DNA from: Campylobacterota bacterium
GTDB taxonomy: Bacteria > Campylobacterota > Campylobacteria > Campylobacterales > Sulfurovaceae
Assembly (NCBI GenBank): GCA_003646505.1
Contig: QMKT01000109.1
Coordinates: forward strand, 1-6,380
Length of the DNA: 6,380 nt
Reading direction: 5' to 3'
Every line of letters begins with the position of its first letter. Within the stretch, counting starts at the first letter, position 1. Under the pieces are notes generated by a model that saw only the letters and a list, made by a program, of their open reading frames with translations, did no database searches and had not been told where the DNA came from. Of this stretch, positions 1 to 4,975 are shown piece by piece. The position numbers and the translations under genes were made by a program.

Positions 1-1798
1 CAAAAACATCTGATACATCTTTATTTGTCTCTGTTCTCAAGTCTGCGGGTATACCTATGAACTCCCAGGCACCTGCTGTGATGTCTGTTTCGCAGGTTGG
101 ACAGATTCTTGGTGTCCCATCATCATAATTGCTTCCTGATTTTTCATTGTTATATATGTCATTTATCTCTGTAGAAGTTAAGGCTTTATCCCATATCTTC
201 AATTCATCAACACCACCTATATATTCATCATCACCAGGATCATCATAAGCAATCCTGATCGGATCCGTCATTGCACTATTTACAATACTTGCTGCATAAG
301 AAACTGCCGGTAAATTTTCAACACCATTGACATAAATACGTAACGTCTGATTGTCATATGTGGCAATAACATGGTTCCACTGATCTAAGGTCAATGCTGT
401 TTTAATGTCATTATTATAATTATTAACAAAGAAGCGAATTTCATTATCGGCATCACCTGAATAATGAACTAGCCCCCATCCGTCATTCCAGCTATAAGCC
501 TTGGATTTTGTGACAATTGCCTGCCAAACAGTCATAGCAGACGGTTTTAACCATACTGAAATACTAACTCCTCCTGATGAATTTCCTACAGTCCCATCCT
601 CAGTTGCAACCTGATCTGGTTGTGCTGTAAAATTTCCATAATTACACATTGGTGGGTTGCCAGTATTTTCAATAATAGCTGCAATACCAGAAGAAGTTGC
701 ATCTTTAGCATTTGAGGATGTATCTTTAACATCTCCAATAACACCGCCCGAACCATTCAGCCAATAACATTCATCCATACGGTATTCAATGTTCAAGCCG
801 CAACCAATCGTATTAAATGTTGAGTCGTAAACAAAATCATTTTCAAAAATAAGCAATCCTGCTATTTCTGTTGTATGTGCACGTTCAATATCACCAGCTT
901 GGTCTTCATCTACTGTTATTCCTACAGTCCCAGTACCTGAACTACATTGACGCAACCATCCACCATCTCCACCATCACGCGTTTCTTGAGTACCAAGTAC
1001 ATTTGGTACAGTTGTATAAGCATTGATGAAACTGACACTATAACATCCGCTATCCCATCCTCTTACACTGTCACTTGTTCTGATAGTTTCATAAGAAATA
1101 GCATTACATGATGTATCATAGATACTACTTTGTACATTTGACTCTATAGCCAAATATCCAATATCCTCAGAAACATTGATACTTCCATCTGATGTTTCTG
1201 CACGTTCTAATGATACTTGAAAATTTGTTGTTGTATTATCTCTTAGTGCTGTAACCATCCATGGTCTTGATGATGCACCAGGAAGTGTAGATATCTCATT
1301 GTTCATACTCTGTATATTTGATAAAATTACAGGGGTAGTTGAAAAGGATGAAGAGAAATTTACTGTATCCCATACATCTGTAACACCATCATTTTTACCC
1401 AAAGAAGAATTTGTATTATGAATTCCTGCTAAAAATCGTGTACCATCAGATAGAGTATGATTACCTGCTTCTATAGCAACATAATGTACATTGACTGCCG
1501 CATGCTCACCTTCCACATCACCTACACTTGACTGGGGTTCAACTTGTACAATCTCAAAACTCGTAGTTGATATGTTGCGAACACGTAATGCTACCGAAGA
1601 GTCACCGTTATAGCCACTACCTTCATCTATAAATGCGAAGATCAAAGGAGTAGTATCATAACTCTGTTGCAATGTTACTGTTTGCCAGGAACTTGAACCC
1701 ACTGCAGTTGCTGACAACGCAGCTGTCCCACTTTCCATCTTCCATGCAAAAAGATAAATGGGCAAAAATAACAATAATAATAATATTTTTTTAAACAT
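1..1798 (-). CDS. Secreted LamG-domain surface protein with MshQ-like N-terminal repeats (partial, C-terminus off window)
   Basis: The reverse strand is open from the ATG at 1798 to the window edge, 599 complete codons with no stop. Residues 1-18 (MFKKILLLLLFLPIYLFA) form a Sec signal peptide, so the product is exported. Three diverged repeats follow at about 36-112, 141-220 and 245-320. Each has an aromatic-rich opening, a Y/F-x3-P-x-(I/V)-L-like strand, a T-T-x-F strand (first two copies), and a close such as HYVAIEAG, GYLAIES or AGLLIFE. This resembles, from memory, H-type-lectin-like modules at the N-terminus of MSHA biogenesis protein MshQ. Residues about 337-553 are a LamG domain: EYRMDECYW opening, WLKP, QWNHVIATYD, LRIYVNGV and GGVDELKIWDKALT motifs. 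After it come CPTC (566-569) and WEFIGIPADL, starting another region. The likely role is surface adhesion or glycan binding, inferred from domains. Start choice rests on the signal peptide and the AAGGA box. Confidence 0.88.
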   Translation of the reverse strand, partial: MFKKILLLLLFLPIYLFAWKMESGTAALSATAVGSSSWQTVTLQQSYDTTPLIFAFIDEGSGYNGDSSVALRVRNISTTSFEIVQVEPQSSVGDVEGEHAAVNVHYVAIEAGNHTLSDGTRFLAGIHNTNSSLGKNDGVTDVWDTVNFSSSFSTTPVILSNIQSMNNEISTLPGASSRPWMVTALRDNTTTNFQVSLERAETSDGSINVSEDIGYLAIESNVQSSIYDTSCNAISYETIRTSDSVRGWDSGCYSVSFINAYTTVPNVLGTQETRDGGDGGWLRQCSSGTGTVGITVDEDQAGDIERAHTTEIAGLLIFENDFVYDSTFNTIGCGLNIEYRMDECYWLNGSGGVIGDVKDTSSNAKDATSSGIAAIIENTGNPPMCNYGNFTAQPDQVATEDGTVGNSSGGVSISVWLKPSAMTVWQAIVTKSKAYSWNDGWGLVHYSGDADNEIRFFVNNYNNDIKTALTLDQWNHVIATYDNQTLRIYVNGVENLPAVSYAASIVNSAMTDPIRIAYDDPGDDEYIGGVDELKIWDKALTSTEINDIYNNEKSGSNYDDGTPRICPTCETDITAGAWEFIGIPADLRTETNKDVSDVF

Positions 1799-1812
1799 AT
1801 ATATATATCCTT
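1797..1812 (-). promoter_or_regulatory. Ribosome binding site and (AT)6 tract before the surface-protein start
   Basis: On the minus strand an AAGGA Shine-Dalgarno sequence (1808-1812) sits 9 nt before the ATG at 1798. The whole gap is an uninterrupted alternating AT tract, six units at 1797-1808, which includes the A and T of the start codon. The spacing is at the long end of normal, so gain or loss of a unit would move the ribosome binding site by 2 nt relative to the start. The tract is short, so slippage is only a possibility. Confidence 0.65.
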
Positions 1813-1920
1813 ATTCTCTATATAATAATTTGTAACTAGGCGGATAATATTCACATCTAGTATGAAGTTAAAACATCAAATACCACATGGCTTTCCAGCC
1901 CTGTCTTGTGACAGTTGTAA
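1799..1920 (-). promoter_or_regulatory. Structured 5' leader of the surface-protein gene
   Basis: If transcription starts about 7 nt after the -10 box at 1927-1932, the mRNA has a leader of roughly 120 nt. It opens with two directly abutting hairpins: CTGTC-ACAA-GACAG (1914-1901 on the minus strand) and GGCT-GGAA-AGCC (1900-1889). The second is closed by a GNRA-type tetraloop. The heptamer GTTACAA occurs at the predicted start (1915-1921) and again at 1830-1836 near the end of the leader. The rest is AT-rich. I compared it from memory with the c-di-GMP class I, cobalamin and glycine riboswitches and found no convincing match. It may be a regulatory RNA element, an mRNA-stabilising 5' structure, or chance. 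Confidence 0.45.
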
Positions 1921-1926
1921 CCTTAT

Positions 1927-1935
1927 ATTATACCA
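1927..1935 (-). promoter_or_regulatory. Extended -10 promoter of the surface-protein gene
   Basis: The minus strand reads TGGTATAAT, a perfect TATAAT with the extended TGn motif. The upstream stretch is T-rich and has no good -35 box (CTTCAG at the expected place). That arrangement is usual for the housekeeping sigma factor of Campylobacterota. It would make the surface-protein gene a separate transcription unit from ribA, which lies upstream on the same strand. Confidence 0.6.
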
Positions 1936-1988
1936 TAAAATAAAACTTACTGAAGACTTAAATTTTATTACGTATATGAAATATAACC

Positions 1989-2028
1989 AAAAAATGTCAA
2001 AAAAATGTGATATTTATGTTTACATAAA
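1989..2028 (-). terminator. Possible weak intrinsic terminator after ribA
   Basis: Just after the ribA stop, the minus strand can form an all-AT-rich stem TTTATG-TAAA-CATAAA (2028-2013). It is followed 7 nt later by a run of seven T (2005-1999) and then six T (1994-1989). The stem has only one G-C pair per arm and the T-run is displaced, so this is a weak candidate. Read-through into the surface-protein gene cannot be excluded. Confidence 0.3.
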
Positions 2029-2030
2029 GA

Positions 2031-2600
2031 TTATAGCAGATGTCCCATTTGGTCTTTTTTCACTTTAAGATAACCTTCATTATGAGGATTAGATTCGATC
2101 TTAATAGGTAAACGTTCTACTATCTCTATGTTCCCTAGACTTTCAATTTTACGGGGATTGTTAGTAAGCAGTTTTAGTTTGTCGATACCAAAATACTTTA
2201 AAATGAACTCTACCACTTCATAAGTACGTTCATCTGCTTTAAAGCCCAGTTGATGGTTGGCTTCAACCGTGTCGAATCCTTTGTCCTGCAGGGCATAGGC
2301 ATTGACTTTATTAAGCAGACCGATATTTCTACCCTCTTGACGGTGATAGATAACCAGACCACCCTCTTTACCTATGGTTTCAAGTGCAAAATGCAGCTGC
2401 TCTCCGCAATCACATTTGGCAGAAGCCAGAGCATCACCTGTTAAACACTCGGAGTGCACACGTACGATGGGCGTATCTGACAGATCATCTGTAAAAATGG
2501 CTAAATGTTCTTTTCCCTCAACATCTTTAAATGCCTGAATATTAAACATGCCGTGTTTAGTTGGTAAGGTTGCGATTTGTGATATTTCTATACTTTTCAT
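2031..2600 (-). CDS. ribA: GTP cyclohydrolase II, stand-alone form
   Basis: This cytoplasmic enzyme opens the riboflavin pathway by converting GTP to 2,5-diamino-6-ribosylamino-4(3H)-pyrimidinone 5'-phosphate with release of formate and pyrophosphate. The protein is 189 residues, close to the 196 of E. coli RibA, and aligns along its full length. Zinc ligands are Cys52, Cys63 and Cys65 in VRVHSECLTGDAL and KCDCGEQL. YHRQEGRNIGLLNK (85-98) and Tyr102 are active-site features, followed by DTVEANHQLGF and Arg125. The LLTNNPRK segment and the MGHLL C-terminus are also typical. There is no RibB (DHBP synthase) domain, so that activity must be encoded elsewhere. The start at 2600 is supported by alignment with the E. 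coli N-terminus; the next Met is residue 18. No Shine-Dalgarno precedes it. It is divergent from hemB. Confidence 0.97.
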   Translation of the reverse strand: MKSIEISQIATLPTKHGMFNIQAFKDVEGKEHLAIFTDDLSDTPIVRVHSECLTGDALASAKCDCGEQLHFALETIGKEGGLVIYHRQEGRNIGLLNKVNAYALQDKGFDTVEANHQLGFKADERTYEVVEFILKYFGIDKLKLLTNNPRKIESLGNIEIVERLPIKIESNPHNEGYLKVKKDQMGHLL

Positions 2601-2606
2601 AAAAAG

Positions 2607-2612
2607 ATTATA
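2607..2612 (-). promoter_or_regulatory. ribA -10 box placed for a leaderless transcript
   Basis: The minus strand has a perfect TATAAT whose last base is 6 nt before the ATG at 2600 (TATAAT-CTTTTT-ATG). A normal start point 6 to 8 nt downstream would fall at or beside the A of the start codon. The intervening CTTTTT has no Shine-Dalgarno character. The upstream stretch is T-rich with no clear -35 box, as usual for this phylum. Confidence 0.6.
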
Positions 2613-2624
2613 CTTGAAAATTAC

Positions 2625-2675
2625 AAATTAGAAATTAGAAACCGCTAATTAATAGTCCATTAGTGATAATTAGTG
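2625..2675. repeat. ATTAG direct repeats in the ribA/hemB divergent region
   Basis: The 108-bp gap between ribA and hemB contains a tandem pair AAATTAG at 2625-2631 and 2632-2638, and a second pair ATTAGTG at 2659-2665 and 2669-2675. The second pair has a 10-bp period, about one helical turn. An inverted CTAAT lies at 2645-2649. The second pair overlaps the likely hemB promoter and the first lies just upstream of the ribA -10 box. This could be a regulator binding array or simply low-complexity AT-rich DNA. Confidence 0.35.
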
Positions 2676-2702
2676 TAAAATAACACAATTTATTTACTAA
2701 GG
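2665..2702 (+). promoter_or_regulatory. Candidate hemB promoter and ribosome binding site
   Basis: Two overlapping -10 candidates are present, GATAAT (2665-2670) and TAAAAT (2676-2681); neither has a good -35 partner and I cannot choose between them. The ribosome binding site TAAGG (2698-2702) is 6 nt before the hemB ATG at 2709, which fixes that start. Confidence 0.45.
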
Positions 2703-2708
2703 TATCTT

Positions 2709-3680
2709 ATGTTCGCACGTTTTAGAAGAAAAAGAATCAACCCCGTCCTCCGTGATCTCCTCCAGGAAACACATTTATCTGTCAATGACTTCATCTATCC
2801 GCTTTTTGCCAAAAGTGGTTCAGGTATCAAAGAAGAAGTGGGTTCCATGCCCGGTGTGTATCAAATGAGCATCGATGAGATCGTCAAAGAATGTGATGAC
2901 CTTAAAGCACTGGGTATCTACTCTATCATCCTCTTTGGTATTCCTGATACAAAAGATTCTGTAGGATCTGACGCGATGTGTGAGCACGGTATCATCGCTC
3001 AAACAGTCAGAGAAGTAAAAGCTGCACATCCCGATATGTTTGTTGTTACCGACCTATGTTTTTGTGAATACACAGACCACGGACACTGTGGTGTCATGGA
3101 TCCGGTACTAGAAACCGTTGACAACGACATCACTTTGGACAACCTGGCTAAACAAGCCGTTATACATGCCAAAGCAGGTGTTGATATGATCGCACCAAGC
3201 GGCATGATGGATGGAATGATCACAGCTATTCGTAGTGGATTGGACGAAGCAGGCTTTGAGAACTTGCCTGTGATGTCTTACTCGACTAAATTTGCTTCAG
3301 CGTACTATGGACCTTTCCGTGATGTAGCGGAAAGTTCTCCTTCTTATGGAGACAGAAGAAGCTACCAAATGAACCCGGCAAACAGAAATGAAGCCATTTT
3401 GGAATCAGTAGAAGATGAAAAAGAAGGTGCTGACATCCTCATGGTCAAACCTGCCCTTGCCTACTTAGATATAGTAAGAGATGTGAAAAACAACACTTCA
3501 CTTCCTCTTGCTGTCTACAATGTATCGGGTGAATATTCCATGCTTAAAATGGCTGCAAAAGCAGGCGTGATAGACTATGACCGAGTCATGATGGAAACAC
3601 TGATGGCATTTAAACGTGCAGGTGCGGACATCATCATCACATATCATGCTAAAGAAGCGGCGGAGTTATTGAAACAATAG
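2709..3680 (+). CDS. hemB: Porphobilinogen synthase (delta-aminolevulinic acid dehydratase)
   Basis: It condenses two 5-aminolevulinate molecules to porphobilinogen, the first common step to haem and other tetrapyrroles, in the cytoplasm. The 323-residue TIM-barrel protein is of full family length. Both Schiff-base lysines are present: Lys194 in MSYSTKFASAYYGPFR and Lys247 in ILMVKPALAYLDI. The active-site metal loop DLCFCEYTDHGHCG supplies Cys117, Cys119 and Cys127, which marks the zinc-dependent type rather than the Asp-rich magnesium type. Glu232, in EAILE, aligns with the allosteric magnesium ligand of the E. coli enzyme. The C-terminal AGADIIITYHAKEA is also typical. The start has a TAAGG ribosome binding site at 6 nt. 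It is divergent from ribA and lies 111 bp upstream of argF on the same strand, so partial co-transcription with argF is possible. Confidence 0.98.
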   Translation: MFARFRRKRINPVLRDLLQETHLSVNDFIYPLFAKSGSGIKEEVGSMPGVYQMSIDEIVKECDDLKALGIYSIILFGIPDTKDSVGSDAMCEHGIIAQTVREVKAAHPDMFVVTDLCFCEYTDHGHCGVMDPVLETVDNDITLDNLAKQAVIHAKAGVDMIAPSGMMDGMITAIRSGLDEAGFENLPVMSYSTKFASAYYGPFRDVAESSPSYGDRRSYQMNPANRNEAILESVEDEKEGADILMVKPALAYLDIVRDVKNNTSLPLAVYNVSGEYSMLKMAAKAGVIDYDRVMMETLMAFKRAGADIIITYHAKEAAELLKQ

Positions 3681-3701
3681 ATACTCTCTTTTCAGTCGTG
3701 T

Positions 3702-3722
3702 AGGGTTGGACTTCACAACCTT
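3702..3722 (+). terminator. Hairpin after hemB, possible weak terminator or attenuator
   Basis: AGGGTTG (3702-3708) pairs with CAACCTT (3716-3722), seven pairs including one G-T, around a 7-nt loop. Only a four-base T run follows, some 6 nt later, so it is a poor intrinsic terminator. It may reduce read-through from hemB into argF or protect the hemB 3' end. Confidence 0.35.
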
Positions 3723-3733
3723 CAACGCTTTTA

Positions 3734-3777
3734 TGGTAAAATATTCTCTTTTAATTTTTACATTTACTTATAATGTA
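3734..3777 (+). promoter_or_regulatory. argF promoter region with a 19-bp inverted repeat
   Basis: A perfect TATAAT lies at 3769-3774 and an upstream extended -10, TGGTAAAAT, at 3734-3742. The stretch between is T-rich with no clear -35. The TATAAT is overlapped by the inverted repeat TACATT-N7-AATGTA (3759-3777), which would place a bound dimeric regulator on the -10 box. It does not fit the usual ArgR box consensus. Transcription from the TATAAT would start near 3781, leaving a leader of about 11 nt. Confidence 0.5.
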
Positions 3778-3779
3778 TA

Positions 3780-3791
3780 AAGGACGGTCCT
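3780..3791 (+). promoter_or_regulatory. argF ribosome binding site within a palindrome
   Basis: AAGGA (3780-3784) is 7 nt before the ATG at 3792. The 11 bases 3781-3791 form a perfect odd palindrome, AGGAC-G-GTCCT, ending directly at the start codon. In RNA, AGGA could pair with TCCT around a three-base loop and partly hide the ribosome binding site. Such a short stem would be only marginally stable. Confidence 0.55.
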
Positions 3792-4715
3792 ATGAGACAC
3801 TTTTTAACACTCAAAGATTTTAGCAAAGATGAGATCTTAGAGATGATAGCCTTAGCACAAAAAATAAAGTCACAAACCAAACAACGTAAGTTTGTACCTT
3901 ACATGGAGCATCAAACTCTGGGCATGATCTTTGAGAAGAGCTCCACACGTACACGTGTAAGCTTTGAAACAGGTATCTATCAACTGGGTGGAGTGGGACT
4001 GTTTCTCTCTTCCAATGACATACAACTAGGGCGTGGCGAGCCTATGAAGGATACGGCTCGTGTGATCAGCCGTATGGTTGACATGGTGATGATACGCACC
4101 TTTGAACAATCAAAACTTGAAGAGTTTGCCAAGTTCTCCAAGGTGCCTGTGATCAACGGTTTGACAGACTCTTACCACCCTGTCCAACTCATGACTGACT
4201 ACCTCACAATGATTGAGTGTGGTAAAGACAAAAACCCTGTCGTTGCCTATGTAGGGGACGGGAACAACATGACACACTCATGGCTCATGCTTGCAGCCAA
4301 ACTTGGATTTGAACTAAGAATTGCAACACCTCAAGGGTATGAATGTGATGCGAGCATCATACTCGAAGCACTAGAGATAGCTAAAGAATCTGGCGCACAA
4401 ATCACCTTCACCTCTGACCCTAAAGAGGCAGTTAAAGGCTGTGATGTAGTGACAACCGACACATGGGTTTCTATGGGTCAAGAAGACGAAAAAGAAGTAC
4501 GCATGAAGGCATTTGATGGGTATATCGTAGATGAATCTTTGATGGGATTAGCAAAATCAGATGCTATCTTCTTACACTGCCTCCCTGCCTACAGAGGCTA
4601 TGAAGTGAGTGAAGAGACCTTTGAAAAACACGCAGATGTTATCTTCTCAGAAGCAGAGAACCGACTGCATGCACAAAAAGGCATTATGGTTTGGCTAGAC
4701 TCGAAGCGTAATTAA
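3792..4715 (+). CDS. argF: Ornithine carbamoyltransferase
   Basis: It transfers the carbamoyl group of carbamoyl phosphate to ornithine to make citrulline, in the arginine pathway, in the cytoplasm. The 307 residues match the anabolic family length. The carbamoyl phosphate loop is SSTRTR (50-55), with Arg102 and HPVQ (129-132). Ornithine-binding features are [10 protein letters not shown] (155-164), Asp223 in [11 protein letters not shown], and SMG (227-229). The HCLP motif with catalytic Cys263 is present as [11 protein letters not shown], where many homologues have HRG, a substitution I associate with Campylobacterota. The [15 protein letters not shown] end is standard. Aspartate carbamoyltransferase is ruled out by the HCLP and SMG motifs. 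The anabolic assignment is inferred, since no arginine deiminase genes are nearby. It lies downstream of hemB on the same strand but has its own promoter-like sequence. Confidence 0.96.
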   Translation: MRHFLTLKDFSKDEILEMIALAQKIKSQTKQRKFVPYMEHQTLGMIFEKSSTRTRVSFETGIYQLGGVGLFLSSNDIQLGRGEPMKDTARVISRMVDMVMIRTFEQSKLEEFAKFSKVPVINGLTDSYHPVQLMTDYLTMIECGKDKNPVVAYVGDGNNMTHSWLMLAAKLGFELRIATPQGYECDASIILEALEIAKESGAQITFTSDPKEAVKGCDVVTTDTWVSMGQEDEKEVRMKAFDGYIVDESLMGLAKSDAIFLHCLPAYRGYEVSEETFEKHADVIFSEAENRLHAQKGIMVWLDSKRN

Positions 4716-4795
4716 AAATTATTGTCTACATTGCATCGCAATACTTTATATAATAGGCATATATACAGAGAAACCAGTAAGCAATTTAAAGACAT

Positions 4796-4824
4796 AAAAA
4801 AGCTTGTGTCGCTTGCGTTTTTTT
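4796..4824 (+). terminator. Possible intrinsic terminator after argF
   Basis: Five A (4796-4800), then AAGC (4800-4803) pairing with GCTT (4811-4814) around a 7-nt loop, then GCG and seven T (4818-4824). The core stem is only four pairs, though the flanking A and T tracts could add to it. It lies 80 bp after the argF stop. The segment may instead be the outer part of the repeat at 4833-4878. Earlier in the gap, ATTGC-ATC-GCAAT (4730-4742) is another small stem without a T tail. Confidence 0.3.
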
Positions 4825-4832
4825 CTTTTTTG

Positions 4833-4878
4833 GTTACTTCTTTCTCTTTTGTCGCAGTACAAAAAAGAAAAAAGTAAC
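4833..4878. repeat. Long imperfect hairpin, probable dispersed intergenic repeat
   Basis: GTTACTT at 4833-4839 and AAGTAAC at 4872-4878 are the bases of a hairpin with 20-nt arms. It has 18 pairs and two mismatches (4840/4871 and 4846/4865) around the loop CGCAGT (4853-4858). The flanks are T-rich. From memory, GTTACTT...AAGTAAC hairpins of this look are scattered between genes in many proteobacterial genomes, including Campylobacterota. They produce spurious small reading frames rich in VTKKEK-like sequence, as here on the minus strand. There is no adjacent clean T tail in either direction, so terminator function is not obvious. Confidence 0.6.
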
Positions 4879-4888
4879 AAGAGAAACA

Positions 4889-4917
4889 TTGACTTTTTAA
4901 AATATAATAGATATAAA
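4889..4917 (+). promoter_or_regulatory. Promoter candidate for the GlcF-like gene
   Basis: TTGACT (4889-4894) and TATAAA (4912-4917) are separated by exactly 17 bp, an unusually complete -35/-10 pair for this window. An additional TATAAT lies at 4903-4908. It begins 11 bp after the long hairpin repeat. The transcript would start near 4924 and carry the second hairpin (4936-4956) in its leader. Confidence 0.5.
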
Positions 4918-4935
4918 CAAGAAGTAAAACATACA

Positions 4936-4956
4936 TTCCCACGCAGAGCATGGGAA
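4936..4956. repeat. REP-like palindrome just upstream of the GlcF-like gene
   Basis: TTCCCA (4936-4941) pairs with TGGGAA (4951-4956), and GC (4943-4944) with GC (4948-4949), with one C/A mismatch and loop AGA. The pattern CATTCCCACGCAGAGCATGG is one I recognise from memory as a repetitive extragenic palindrome, scattered through many proteobacterial genomes and often linked to REP-associated tyrosine transposases. No such transposase is in this window. The element ends 20 nt before the start codon at 4976, next to the AAGAGGA ribosome binding site (4966-4972), so it lies in the leader and could affect translation. Confidence 0.65.
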
Positions 4957-4975
4957 CAAGATCTTAAGAGGAATT

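Noticed and set aside
1..1798. Broken or frameshifted surface gene
   Set aside because: The frame is continuous over 599 codons from a signal peptide through the LamG motifs to the window edge with no stop, so it is truncated only by the window.
1799..1920. Known riboswitch (c-di-GMP class I) in the surface-gene leader
   Set aside because: A short ACAGGGC and an AAAGCC segment recall the class I core, but the characteristic GGGACGCAAAGCC arrangement and the P1b/P2 stems are absent. Kept only as a structured leader.
1995..2000. Perfect TTGACA on the minus strand as a -35 box
   Set aside because: At 17 bp it faces only ATATAC, a poor -10, and it is too far from the TATAAT at 1927-1932. Probably part of the T-rich tail after ribA.
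1862..2068. 68-codon plus-strand reading frame between the surface gene and ribA
   Set aside because: No ribosome binding site, it runs antisense into the ribA C-terminus, and it covers the promoter and leader of the minus-strand surface gene. Composition is that of AT-rich non-coding DNA.
3759..3777. ArgR operator upstream of argF
   Set aside because: The inverted repeat TACATT-N7-AATGTA does not match the TGAAT-W4-ATTCA type of ArgR box, so I describe it only as an unidentified inverted repeat.
4833..4878. CRISPR repeat or bidirectional terminator
   Set aside because: There is one copy in the window with no spacers, and neither arm is followed by an immediate T run, so an interspersed hairpin repeat is the better description.
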